The notes under the pieces are model-generated. The model searched no databases, was not told the DNA's origin, and worked only from the letters and a program-made list of their open reading frames with translations. A stretch of 64,000 nt of DNA from an uncultured Acetatifactor sp. Its GTDB lineage: Bacteria; Bacillota; Clostridia; Lachnospirales; Lachnospiraceae. Location of the stretch: the NCBI GenBank assembly GCA_934402315.1, contig CAKRTS010000003.1, forward strand, positions 108,226 through 172,225. Direction: 5' to 3'. The position numbers and the translations under genes are program-made. Below, piece after piece: positions 9,906 through 18,729 of this stretch (position 1 is the stretch's first letter; each line of letters starts with the position of its first letter).

Positions 9906-9957
9906 GATGGTGTTTGTGCGAAGAAAGGGATTTCTTCGCCGGATGCCATCTTTTTTT
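9906..9957 (+). terminator. Intrinsic terminator after the SseB-like gene
   Basis: A long hairpin has an outer stem GATGG/CCATC and an inner stem GCGAAGAAA/TTTCTTCGC. It is followed by seven T residues, about 95 bases after the stop codon. Confidence 0.8.
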
Positions 9958-10007
9958 CCGAAAAGCTGACGAGCGGCGGAAGTGGAGGGAATTGAAGGAG
10001 AGATAGA

Positions 10008-11207
10008 TTGAGAATTGATTCCAGTGCAGTAGGAATGGAATCCGCCAGAAGCTACAGAGCTTCCGGTACAACCGTCAGAAGATTTACGATAAGGGATTAT
10101 CAGCAGAATCTGGCGCAGGGAAAGGATACCCTGAATGCAGGTATAGAGAGCAATGCCCAGAACACCGGGGATACCGTGGGAAAAGAGGCGGGAAAGACCG
10201 GAGAGGGCAGTGAGAAGAAGGTCACCACACTTCAGGACTGGCAGACAAGATTCCAGGCGTCCGCCTCAAATCTGTCCATAAGAAGCTCGGTCAGCCAGAC
10301 CTTTGAGGATCTAAGGCAGCAGACCATCCGCTACATCTTTGATCTGCTCTTCCCGGCGAGAAGGAACCGTTGGGATTCGTGGCTGGAGGAGAACGGCATA
10401 CAGACAGATGCACAGAATACGGACAGCCGGAATACGGTGACAAACGCCGATGGAGAGTCGCAGGGAATGTACTATGACGGAAACGGACTCCTGAATTTGC
10501 AGCCCCGCGAACTGAGGATGAACGTACAGGTATTGGATTACTGTCAGGAGACCTATTTCACGGAGCGTGAGGATGTTGCTTTTTCCACGGTGGGAAAGGT
10601 CCGCACCTCGGACGGCAGGGAAATTGACTTTAATGTCAATATCGGTATGAGCAGACGGTTTGAGGAGTACTACAGGGAGGACTTGCAGCTTGCCAGCTTT
10701 ACCATGTGCGATCCGCTTGTGATCAATCTGGACACGGATGTGGCGCAGCTGGAGGATCAGACCTTCTATTTTGACGTAGACGGCGACGGCGAGCTGGATG
10801 AGGTGTCGCAGCTGGGAGCGGGCAGCGGTTATCTCGCGCTCGACAAGAACGGAGACGGCATTATCAACGACGGAAATGAACTCTTCGGAACTTCGAGCGG
10901 CAACGGCTTTGCTGATCTTGCAAAATACGATCAGGACGGCAACGGCTGGATCGACGAGAACGATGAGATCTGGAGTAAGCTCAAGATCTGGTCGAAGGAC
11001 GAAAACGGCAAGGATGTACTCTATACGCTTGCGGAAAAGGGAGTCGGTGCGATCTGTCTTAAAAATGCTTCCACCGATTTCACCCAGAAGGGACAGGACG
11101 GCAGGACGCTCGGCGCAGTCCGCAACACAGGCGTGTTCCTCTATGAGAACGGAAATGTCGGAACGGTTCAGCATGTAGATGTTGCAAAATACTATAAAGA
11201 AGCGTAG
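10008..11207 (+). CDS. Hypothetical protein with EF-hand/dockerin-like acidic loops
   Basis: This 399-residue protein has no signal peptide or membrane segment. The C-terminal part holds several aspartate-rich loops resembling calcium-binding EF-hand or dockerin loops: DVDGDGELDE (from about 256), DKNGDGIINDGNE (from about 279) and DQDGNGWIDENDE (from about 308). The N-terminal 100 residues are polar. The TTG start at 10008 follows GGAGAG. Calcium binding is inferred from the loops, and the role is unknown. It stands alone between two terminators and so is probably monocistronic. Confidence 0.75.
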   Translation: MRIDSSAVGMESARSYRASGTTVRRFTIRDYQQNLAQGKDTLNAGIESNAQNTGDTVGKEAGKTGEGSEKKVTTLQDWQTRFQASASNLSIRSSVSQTFEDLRQQTIRYIFDLLFPARRNRWDSWLEENGIQTDAQNTDSRNTVTNADGESQGMYYDGNGLLNLQPRELRMNVQVLDYCQETYFTEREDVAFSTVGKVRTSDGREIDFNVNIGMSRRFEEYYREDLQLASFTMCDPLVINLDTDVAQLEDQTFYFDVDGDGELDEVSQLGAGSGYLALDKNGDGIINDGNELFGTSSGNGFADLAKYDQDGNGWIDENDEIWSKLKIWSKDENGKDVLYTLAEKGVGAICLKNASTDFTQKGQDGRTLGAVRNTGVFLYENGNVGTVQHVDVAKYYKEA

Positions 11208-11210
11208 ACT

Positions 11211-11238
11211 ACAGGGAGGCGGAAACCTCCCTGTTTTT
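11211..11238 (+). terminator. Intrinsic terminator
   Basis: ACAGGGAGG (11211-11219) pairs perfectly with CCTCCCTGT (11226-11234) over a six-base loop, followed by TTTT. It begins four bases after the stop codon of the acidic-loop protein gene. Confidence 0.88.
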
Positions 11239-11276
11239 GCGTGGGAAAAGCGGTTATGCGGAAGGTGTTGAATGTT

Positions 11277-12656
11277 ATGGCATCATTCAGGAAATTATAT
11301 GATAAAGAGAAAATAGATTTCAATAATCTGCTCTATCCGAACCGGGCGATGTTCCTGCTGCTTGTTCCGATCGTCGTAGAGCAGCTTTTGAATTCCTTTA
11401 TGGGTATGGCGGACACGATGATGGTGAGCAATGTCGGCGGTGAGGCAATCTCTGCGGTGTCGCTTGTGGATTCCATCAATAATCTGGTTATTCAGATGTT
11501 TGCGGCAATGGCATCCGGCGCGGCGATTATCTGCTCCCAGTATCTCGGCCACCGGGACAAAGAGGGAAGCAATAAGGCGGCGAGACAGGTGCTTCTGACC
11601 GTGCTGGCAATTTCGGTATCGCTGACACTGATCGGCCTGTTGCTCCGCAAACCGCTTCTGCGTCTGATTTTCGGACAGATTGAGCCCGGTGTTATGGATA
11701 AGGCGATGAGCTATTTTCTGGTGACGATTCTATCTTACCCGTTTCTGGCGCTTTTTAATGCGGGTGCGGCATTTTTCCGTGCCGGTGGCAATTCCCGCTT
11801 CCCGATGATCGTTTCCGTCATCTCTAATCTTTTAAATATCGGCGGAAATGCAATACTCATCTTCGGGCTGGATATGGGAGTCACGGGCGCTGCACTCTCT
11901 ACTCTTTTTTCGAGAATCTTCTGCGCGGTCGTGGTATTGTTTTCCCTGCGCAGGGACGGACAGCCGATCGTGGTGCGCGACTATTACAGAATCCGCCCGG
12001 ATATGCCGCTTATTATGAAGATTCTGGCAATCGGCATTCCGTCCGGCATAGAAAACGGCATGTTCCAGTTCGGCAAGCTGGCGATCCAGTCCACCGTGTC
12101 AGCGATGGGAACGGCGGCGATCGCAGCGCAGGCGATGGCAAATATTCTGGAGATGGTGAATGGTATTTTCGGTGTCGGCGTCGGGATCGGGCTGATGACG
12201 ATGGTAGGCCAGGCACTGGGTGCGGGCAGGAAGGAAGAGGCGAGATATTATATTGTAAAATGTACGAAAATCGGACTGGTCGGCATACTGGTATCCTGTC
12301 TGGCGGTTTTCGGACTGGCGGAGCCGGTGACAAGGCTTGCCGGAATGGAGCCGGAGAGCGCAAGGCTCTGTCTGGAGATGGTTACGGCGATCACGATCGC
12401 AAAACCGCTCTTCTGGGCGTTTTCCTTCATACCGGGCTACGGCATGCGCGCGGCGGGAGATGTAAAATTTTCGATGATTACCTCCACGCTCACAATGTGG
12501 TGTCTGCGCGTGGTGCTGTGTATTTTCCTTGTAAAAGCGTACAATATGGGGCCGATGGCGGTCTGGTACGGCATGTTTGCGGACTGGGCAGTGAGAGGAA
12601 TCGTGTTCACCCTGCGCTTCCGCGGAGACCGCTGGCTGCAAAAGCGCGTGATTTGA
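11277..12656 (+). CDS. MATE-family efflux transporter
   Basis: This is a polytopic membrane protein of about 459 residues with some twelve hydrophobic segments. It has the two-fold MATE (MatE) organisation, for example the LLVPIVVEQLLNSFMGMADT block at the first helix and the repeated GIPSGIENGMFQFG block in the second half. MATE pumps exchange cations for drugs or metabolites. I choose the ATG at 11277, nine bases after GAAGGTG. Upstream in-frame starts (11241 GTG, 11256 ATG) lack a good ribosome site and lie close to the upstream terminator. Substrate unknown. Confidence 0.88.
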   Translation: MASFRKLYDKEKIDFNNLLYPNRAMFLLLVPIVVEQLLNSFMGMADTMMVSNVGGEAISAVSLVDSINNLVIQMFAAMASGAAIICSQYLGHRDKEGSNKAARQVLLTVLAISVSLTLIGLLLRKPLLRLIFGQIEPGVMDKAMSYFLVTILSYPFLALFNAGAAFFRAGGNSRFPMIVSVISNLLNIGGNAILIFGLDMGVTGAALSTLFSRIFCAVVVLFSLRRDGQPIVVRDYYRIRPDMPLIMKILAIGIPSGIENGMFQFGKLAIQSTVSAMGTAAIAAQAMANILEMVNGIFGVGVGIGLMTMVGQALGAGRKEEARYYIVKCTKIGLVGILVSCLAVFGLAEPVTRLAGMEPESARLCLEMVTAITIAKPLFWAFSFIPGYGMRAAGDVKFSMITSTLTMWCLRVVLCIFLVKAYNMGPMAVWYGMFADWAVRGIVFTLRFRGDRWLQKRVI

Positions 12657-12765
12657 CATTACTTGGGTATCAGGTGGCTGTATAAATCCCTCCGATTCGG
12701 GAAAAATGTTTGTGAAGAAAAAATCTTACAACGTATTTTTCATCGGAAAAGGAAGGTAGACAGCC

Positions 12766-13653
12766 ATGAGAAGAAATAGAAAGAACAGTGCAAAGAAAGA
12801 GAGAATCATCATGCTTGCCTCATCGGCTTTTGTGCTTACGGCACTGACCATGACAGGCATCTATATGCAGGCGCGGGACGAGGAGTCCAAGGACAACGGG
12901 TATACGCTGGATTTTACAGCGCTGGAAAACAATACGGAGAATAAGTCGCAGGAGATTGCGCAGAACAATCAGCCGAAGCCTCTCGGGAATTCGGTTCCGC
13001 TGGAGAACTTCGCCGACGTGACCGAGGATGATCTCGACTATATGCCCATGGAGGCAGGCTCCGGCAATATCGAGATTCCCGGACTGACAACAATTCCGGG
13101 GCAGGAAGATCTTCTTGCTGAGGAGGAGCCGCAGGCACCGGCAGAAACCGATGACAGCGGAAATGGCGGAAAGGAAGAGAAGAAAGAGGACAACGCAAAG
13201 AGTGAGCCGAAGAAGGTGACTGTGAGCAAGGAACTGCACTTTGCGGAGAGTGACGGTCTTCTCCGGCCTGTTTCCGGGGAAGTGCTGATTCCGTTCAGCA
13301 TGGACAGCAGCGTCTATTTCTCTACACTCGACCAGTATAAATATAATCCGGCGCTGATGCTGGATGCCGAGGAGGGGACAAGCGTTTCCGCCTGTGCCGA
13401 GGGAAAGGTCATTGATATTTTCCAGAACGCGGAGATCGGCAATGCCGTGACGATGGATCTGGGAGACGGCTATCAGATCACCTACGGACAGCTGCAGGAG
13501 ATCAGTGTCAGCCTTGACAGCTATGTGAACCCCGGCGAGCAGGTCGGAACGATTGCCGCGCCCACGAAATATTACAGCATAGAGGGTGCAAATCTCTATC
13601 TGAAGCTGACAATGGATGGAACCCCTGTCAATCCTGAGATTCTGTTCCGGTAG
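12766..13653 (+). CDS. M23/LytM-domain membrane protein lacking catalytic residues
   Basis: The 295-residue protein has a basic N-terminus, one membrane anchor (about residues 15-33), an acidic low-complexity linker and a C-terminal LytM-like fold (about 190-295). The fold is recognisable from EGTSVSACAEGKVIDIF, the TYGQL turn and the VNPGEQVGTI block. The zinc ligands of active M23 endopeptidases are absent: the first His site reads NPALM, YGHL has become YGQL, and HLHFE has become NLYLKL. It should therefore bind rather than cut peptidoglycan or another partner. Degenerate LytM proteins include SpoIIQ of Bacillus and the EnvC/NlpD type, so a sporulation or division role is possible. The ATG follows AAGGAAGGT. 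Confidence 0.8.
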   Translation: MRRNRKNSAKKERIIMLASSAFVLTALTMTGIYMQARDEESKDNGYTLDFTALENNTENKSQEIAQNNQPKPLGNSVPLENFADVTEDDLDYMPMEAGSGNIEIPGLTTIPGQEDLLAEEEPQAPAETDDSGNGGKEEKKEDNAKSEPKKVTVSKELHFAESDGLLRPVSGEVLIPFSMDSSVYFSTLDQYKYNPALMLDAEEGTSVSACAEGKVIDIFQNAEIGNAVTMDLGDGYQITYGQLQEISVSLDSYVNPGEQVGTIAAPTKYYSIEGANLYLKLTMDGTPVNPEILFR

Positions 13654-13705
13654 GAAGAGAACAGTGCGGGCGGGAGAGAGTATTCAGAGAGCAGAGGAGT
13701 GACCT

Positions 13706-14875
13706 ATGTATATTGTCGGCGGAACGATTAAGACCATGGCAGGAAAAGACATTGAGAACGGCTGCATTCATATCGTGGACGGTAAAATAGCGGAGATCGG
13801 CAGGCGGGATGAAATCGAGGTTCATCCCGCCGTTTGCGAGAGAGTGATCGAGATAGAGAACGGGCTGATTATGCCCGGCATTATCGAGGCGCACTGCCAC
13901 ATGGGCATCACGGAAGAGAAAAAGGGCATGGAGGGCGACGACTGCAATGAGACCGTGGATCCGGTCACGCCGTGGCTGAGGGCAATCGATGCCATCAACA
14001 CGATGGATGCCGCCTTTGATGACGCGGTGCGCGCGGGGATTACCTCCGCAATGATCGGCCCGGGAAGCTCAAATGTTGTGGGCGGCCAGTTTGCATTCCT
14101 TAAGACGAAAGGGCGAAGAATCGACGATCTGATTGTGAAGGCACCGGCGGCGATGAAGATTGCCTTTGGCGAAAATCCCAAGGTCAACTACTCGGGGCAG
14201 GGAAAGAGCCCGTCAACGCGGATGGCGATTGCCGGGATGCTGCGCAGGGAGCTGACAAAGGCAAAGGAATATGAGAAAAAGAAGGAGAGCGCACAGGAGC
14301 AGGGGGAAGCCTTTGAGACGGACTTTGAACTGGAATGCTGGCTGCCCGTCCTGCGCAGGGAGATTCCACTGAAGGCACATGCGCACCGGGTGGATGACAT
14401 TTTCACAGCGATCCGCATTGCGAAGGAATTCGGACTGCGCATAACGCTCGACCACTGCTCGGAGGGACATCTGATCGCGGACGAGCTTGCGGCGGAAGGC
14501 TTTCCGGCAATCGTTGGGCCGGATCTGGCGAGCCGGAGTAAGATCGAGGTGCAGAATATGGCATTCAAGACTGTCGGCATTCTGAACCGCGCAGGTGTGA
14601 AAACAGCGATCACGACGGATCATCCGGTTTCGCTGATTGCTTCCCTGCCGCTCTGTGCCGGACTTGCAGTGAAGGCGGGACTTCCGCTGGAGGAAGGCTA
14701 CCGCGCCATTACCATCAACGCGGCGGAGATCTGCGGCGTGGCGGACAGGGTCGGCAGCCTCGAGCCGGGGAAGGATGCGGATATTGCGGTTTTCACAGGA
14801 AATCCGATGGAAATTTTTACGGAGACGCTCTATACTATCATTGACGGAAAAGTCGTGTATGAGACGGAGGGGTGA
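13706..14875 (+). CDS. Amidohydrolase (imidazolonepropionase-like)
   Basis: This 389-residue cytoplasmic protein belongs to the metal-dependent amidohydrolase superfamily. The first metal motif HCHMG follows the PGIIEA strand. Later ligands appear in KAHAHRVDD and LDHCSEGHLI, and the catalytic aspartate region reads TTDHPVS. The C-terminal beta-sandwich segment GKDADIAVFTGNP is also typical. Similar proteins are usually annotated as amidohydrolases without a known substrate. The start at 13706 has a GAGGAG site. It lies 52 bases after the M23-like gene and may be transcribed with it. Confidence 0.88.
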   Translation: MYIVGGTIKTMAGKDIENGCIHIVDGKIAEIGRRDEIEVHPAVCERVIEIENGLIMPGIIEAHCHMGITEEKKGMEGDDCNETVDPVTPWLRAIDAINTMDAAFDDAVRAGITSAMIGPGSSNVVGGQFAFLKTKGRRIDDLIVKAPAAMKIAFGENPKVNYSGQGKSPSTRMAIAGMLRRELTKAKEYEKKKESAQEQGEAFETDFELECWLPVLRREIPLKAHAHRVDDIFTAIRIAKEFGLRITLDHCSEGHLIADELAAEGFPAIVGPDLASRSKIEVQNMAFKTVGILNRAGVKTAITTDHPVSLIASLPLCAGLAVKAGLPLEEGYRAITINAAEICGVADRVGSLEPGKDADIAVFTGNPMEIFTETLYTIIDGKVVYETEG

Positions 14876-14955
14876 CAGAGCCTATCCGGCAAATTTTTTG
14901 TGGCTGCGCCAAGAGATTTATGATATGATTCAGGGTAGAAAATCGCGGAAGAGGA

Positions 14956-16299
14956 ATGAAAGGAATGGAAAGACAAAAGAAGCTTGAAATTATTGTTGAC
15001 TATCTGTTTGTAATCATGGTCGGAACGCTTGCCCTTTGCTGGGCGTGTCATATGCGGCAGACCTGGGCGCCCGATGAATATATGCGGGATGACATACCGC
15101 TATGGATTGTCAGCAACGGTCGGCTGCCTATTGGAAATGAACCTGAGCTTTTAAATCCCATATGGGGGTTCTCTTATGCATTTGTCCCCTATCTGCCTTC
15201 TCTGATTGGCGCAGCACTCATTAAGCTGTTTAGCGTTTTTACTTCCGCAGATATTGCAGCGCTGCTGGCATTGCGGATGGTCAGCGTTTTGTCTGGAATG
15301 GGGACGGCTTTATTTTCCTTGAAAATTGGAAAGAGATTATTTGACAACAGATTTTCTGTATATGTATTTGCTGCGTTTATCTGCCTGCTTCCGCAGTATC
15401 TGTTTCTCAGTTCCTATTTTAACAATGACAGCTTTTCCGTCTTTACGACGACGGTGATTCTCTATTTCTGGATCTGCGGCATGCAGGATGGCTGGAAGGT
15501 ATCAAACAGCATTGGGCTTGGCATAGGACTCGGCATATGTGCGCTCACATATTACAATGCCTATGGTTACATTTTGTGCAGTGTTATTTTTTATGTTTTT
15601 TCTTGGATTCGGAGAGGAGAAAAGTTTCGGACAAAGGAGTTCCTGAAATATGGAATTATCATTGCCGGAGTGGCGTTTCTGATTGCCGGCTGGTACTTTA
15701 TACGGAATGCGGTGATCTATCAGGGGGATTTCCTGGGGCTGGAGTCGATGAACAGCTGTGGGGAGTTGAATGCACTGGAGGAGTTCCGTCCATCCAACAG
15801 GCAGACGGTGCAGAGAAGAGGACTTTCGGTGATTGACATGCTGAGAGATAATCAATGGATACGAAGTGTTGTAATCAGCTTTGTCGGGTGCTTTGGATAT
15901 ATGACAGTACAGATTTCCCATGTGGTGGTACTTGTATATTGTCTGGTACTGGGTGGCGGCGCCTGTATCGGCATGGTGTTAATGTCACGAAATAAGACAA
16001 CAAGGCTTTTAACGGGCTGTCTTATCCTGACAATGATTATTCCCGTACTGTTGATGGTTTACAGCTCCTATGCAGTAGATTATCAGCCACAGGGGAGATA
16101 TGCCATGTCAGCGCTTCCGGGACTGTCACTTCTGGCAGCGTCAGGCTATGACGGGATTCTGAAGAAATTGGATAAAAGGATCAAAAATATTCTTCTGGGC
16201 ATGCTTCTTCTGGGTTGGATTTTACTTCTGGCGTATGTATTTTTTTCCACGATTCTGCCGGAGTGCTGGAGCCGGGAAATTGCGCAGATATTGTTATGA
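14956..16299 (+). CDS. Polytopic membrane protein, GT39/ArnT-like glycosyltransferase
   Basis: The 447-residue protein has about ten hydrophobic helices. After the first helix comes a WAPDE motif (Asp40-Glu41) in an extracytoplasmic loop. This acidic site is typical of GT-C fold enzymes that use polyprenyl-phosphate sugars (PMT, ArnT or DUF2142-type). The loop continues with RLPIGNEPEL, another common GT-C feature. A role in glycosylating cell-wall polymers, lipids or proteins is inferred. Base composition is slightly more AT-rich than the neighbours. The ATG at 14956 has GGAAGAGG just upstream; the ATG at 14965 is an alternative start. Confidence 0.65.
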   Translation: MKGMERQKKLEIIVDYLFVIMVGTLALCWACHMRQTWAPDEYMRDDIPLWIVSNGRLPIGNEPELLNPIWGFSYAFVPYLPSLIGAALIKLFSVFTSADIAALLALRMVSVLSGMGTALFSLKIGKRLFDNRFSVYVFAAFICLLPQYLFLSSYFNNDSFSVFTTTVILYFWICGMQDGWKVSNSIGLGIGLGICALTYYNAYGYILCSVIFYVFSWIRRGEKFRTKEFLKYGIIIAGVAFLIAGWYFIRNAVIYQGDFLGLESMNSCGELNALEEFRPSNRQTVQRRGLSVIDMLRDNQWIRSVVISFVGCFGYMTVQISHVVVLVYCLVLGGGACIGMVLMSRNKTTRLLTGCLILTMIIPVLLMVYSSYAVDYQPQGRYAMSALPGLSLLAASGYDGILKKLDKRIKNILLGMLLLGWILLLAYVFFSTILPECWSREIAQILL

Positions 16300-16379
16300 G
16301 AAATAAGATTGTACATCGGTAGTATTGGGAATATAATAATCACATAGCCAGTGAATGAGGATTACTGTGGAGGAAGCGC

Positions 16380-17657
16380 TTGAAAAGATATTGGAAGCTC
16401 TGTTTTCTGTCCGCACTTGTAATTGCCGCCGGAGGCTTCGGCGGCTGCGCGGAGGAGACGGCAGAGATTGAAACAACTGTGAAAAATCCATATGCGGGTG
16501 CGGTCAGCATGGAGGAGACTCCGGTTGTGGACTATGTGGTTCCGAAGCTGTCACCGAATGTTCTTGTCGACAGGGAGGGCTATTCCCTCGACGGCGGAAA
16601 GACGGCGGCAGTCAGGGGAAAAAGCCTTCCGGGAGAATTCCGGCTTGTGGATGCCGCGACGGGAGAAGCGGTCCTGACGGGACTGGTGACGGACATTGTC
16701 TATCACGCAGAGCAGGGGCTTTACTCGGGAGTGGTCGATTTCAGCGATTACAGCACAGAGGGCGACTACTATCTGGAGTGTGATATTCTGGGACGTTCCT
16801 ATGACTTCACGTTGCAGAAGGAGTATTACCAGACCTTGTTTACGGAGACCTATGAGGGGATGATGGAGGACTGCCGGCAGCGGACGGCAGAGATTTCAGA
16901 TGTCATTATGCTGCTTGAGGTCTATGAATGGTATCCCTCACTTTTCCCGGATGCCGACAGGGATGAGATGCCGGATGTCCTGAAGGAGATCCGCGGCTGG
17001 GTGGCACACATGGAGGAGAACGGAGTAGAGGCGGAGGAAGAAGCGCTTTATGCGGCATTGCTGGCGAAATTCGGATACCTTTACCAGAAATTTGACCATA
17101 AGTATGCGACGGATTCCCTGAAGAGGGCATCTACCGTTTTAGGGCAGACCCAGACGACGATCAGCAGGGACGCCGACAGCTTCTATGCACTGACGGAGCT
17201 TTACCGTGCGACGGGACGCTATACATACCGGAATCAGATCGTCGATTACAAGAGTTTTTTTGAGGATAACAGCAGCTACCTCGAGGAGCCGTGCTATCTG
17301 TTCGGCATTATGACATATATGGCGACGCGCCAGAAGGTCGATGTGGAGCTTTGCGGGAAGTTCATGAACAGGCTGATGGAGAGGGCAGAGGAAATTTCAG
17401 GGCGTTATACGGAAATGCTGCACCCGGTGACGGCGAGGAATAACGGTTCGGCAGAGCTGCTGGAACGCGCCGTTGAATTGTCATGTGCCAACTATGTCAT
17501 GAATAATTATCAGTATACGGGAATAGAGGAGAATTTTCTCCACTATCTGATGGGACAGAATCCGGATTCCATCAGCTTTTATGAAAACGGAGAGGACAGG
17601 GCACGGTATCTGCTGCTGTTGGCACAGCTTGCAGAGAACGATGCAAAAAGCGAATAG
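16380..17657 (+). CDS. Lipoprotein with CelD_N-like Ig domain and GH9-like helical domain
   Basis: The 425-residue product begins with a basic, hydrophobic signal ending at a lipobox-like FGGC (Cys23). Residues of about 60-150 (NVLVDREGYSLDGGKTAAV and onward) resemble the Ig-like domain preceding GH9 cellulases. The rest (DRDEMPDVLKEIRGWVAHM, and the C-terminal LMGQNPDS) resembles an alpha/alpha-barrel. I do not see the GH9 DAGD catalytic motif, so cellulase activity is doubtful. The TTG start follows GGAGG. It sits 15 bases upstream of ddl and murF, which suggests a cell-envelope rather than a dietary-glycan role. Function unproven. Confidence 0.6.
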   Translation: MKRYWKLCFLSALVIAAGGFGGCAEETAEIETTVKNPYAGAVSMEETPVVDYVVPKLSPNVLVDREGYSLDGGKTAAVRGKSLPGEFRLVDAATGEAVLTGLVTDIVYHAEQGLYSGVVDFSDYSTEGDYYLECDILGRSYDFTLQKEYYQTLFTETYEGMMEDCRQRTAEISDVIMLLEVYEWYPSLFPDADRDEMPDVLKEIRGWVAHMEENGVEAEEEALYAALLAKFGYLYQKFDHKYATDSLKRASTVLGQTQTTISRDADSFYALTELYRATGRYTYRNQIVDYKSFFEDNSSYLEEPCYLFGIMTYMATRQKVDVELCGKFMNRLMERAEEISGRYTEMLHPVTARNNGSAELLERAVELSCANYVMNNYQYTGIEENFLHYLMGQNPDSISFYENGEDRARYLLLLAQLAENDAKSE

Positions 17658-17672
17658 AAAGGAATACATAGT

Positions 17673-18698
17673 ATGAAGATTATTGTTTTGGCAGGAGGAA
17701 CCAGCACGGAGAGAGATGTATCACTCAGCTCCGGCAGTATGATTTACAGGGCGTTGAAGGCGAATGGACATCAGGCAATGCTGCTCGATGTTTATCTGGG
17801 CTATGACGGAGAGACAGAGGGGATTTTTGAGAGGGATACGGACTGGGCGGCAGAGATCGGCAGCGTCAGTGAGAAGAATCCTGACCTTGCGGAGATCCGT
17901 GCACTGCGCAAGGTCGGCGGCAGGAGCTTCTTTGGCCCGAATGTGCTGAAGCTCTGCCAGATGGCGGACTGTGTATTTATGGCATTGCACGGGGCGAACG
18001 GTGAGGACGGCAAGATTCAGGCATGCTTCGAGCTGCTGGGCATTCCCTATACCGGGACGGATTTCGTCAGCTCCGCGATGGCGATGGACAAAGGAATTAC
18101 AAAGGATCTGTTCAAGGCATACGGTATTTCCACACCTGCCGGCATCCGGCTGGCAAAGGGAGAGACCGAGCAGGAGAAGATTCCGTTTCCCTGCATTGTC
18201 AAGGCATGCTGCGGCGGTTCGAGCGTAGGTGTCTGCATTGCCCGCAATGAAGCGGAATACGAGGCGGCAAAAGAAGAGGCATTTCGCTATGACAACGAGG
18301 TTGTCATCGAACAGTATATTGACGGAAGAGAGTTTTCCGTCGGCGTTATGGACGGCAATGCGCTTCCGGTGATCGAGATTGCACCGAAGGTCGGATTTTA
18401 CGATTATAAGAATAAGTATCAGGCGGGAAGCACGGTGGAGACCTGTCCCGCAGAGCTTTCCGAGGAGAAGACAAGGGAGCTTCAGCAGGCGGCAGAGCAG
18501 GTGTTCAAGGCATTGCGGCTCAAGAGCTATGCGAGAATGGACTTCAGAATGAATACATGGGGAGAGATCTTCTGTCTGGAGGCAAATACGCTGCCGGGCA
18601 TGACGCCGGTTTCCCTGCTGCCGCAGGAGGCGGCTGTTCTGGGCATGGACTTTGCCGCGCTCTGCGAGAAGATATTGAGGATGGCTGTCAAGGACTGA
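17673..18698 (+). CDS. ddl: D-alanine--D-alanine ligase
   Basis: This ATP-grasp enzyme of 341 residues joins two D-alanines for peptidoglycan precursor synthesis. The N-terminal LAGGTSTERDVSLSSG block is diagnostic. The MALHGANGEDGKIQ and PGMTPVSLLP segments and the EANTLPG metal-binding end are also present. The length is normal. The ATG at 17673 follows AAAGGAAT. murF, the next enzyme in the pathway, starts 31 bases downstream, so the dipeptide product and its ligation are co-encoded. Confidence 0.95.
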   Translation: MKIIVLAGGTSTERDVSLSSGSMIYRALKANGHQAMLLDVYLGYDGETEGIFERDTDWAAEIGSVSEKNPDLAEIRALRKVGGRSFFGPNVLKLCQMADCVFMALHGANGEDGKIQACFELLGIPYTGTDFVSSAMAMDKGITKDLFKAYGISTPAGIRLAKGETEQEKIPFPCIVKACCGGSSVGVCIARNEAEYEAAKEEAFRYDNEVVIEQYIDGREFSVGVMDGNALPVIEIAPKVGFYDYKNKYQAGSTVETCPAELSEEKTRELQQAAEQVFKALRLKSYARMDFRMNTWGEIFCLEANTLPGMTPVSLLPQEAAVLGMDFAALCEKILRMAVKD

Positions 18699-18729
18699 AC
18701 AGCTTTCGACTTTAAAGGAGAGGAATCCC

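Noticed and set aside
16380..17657. Active GH9 cellulase
   Set aside because: The catalytic DAGD-type motif is not visible, and the genetic context is cell-wall synthesis.
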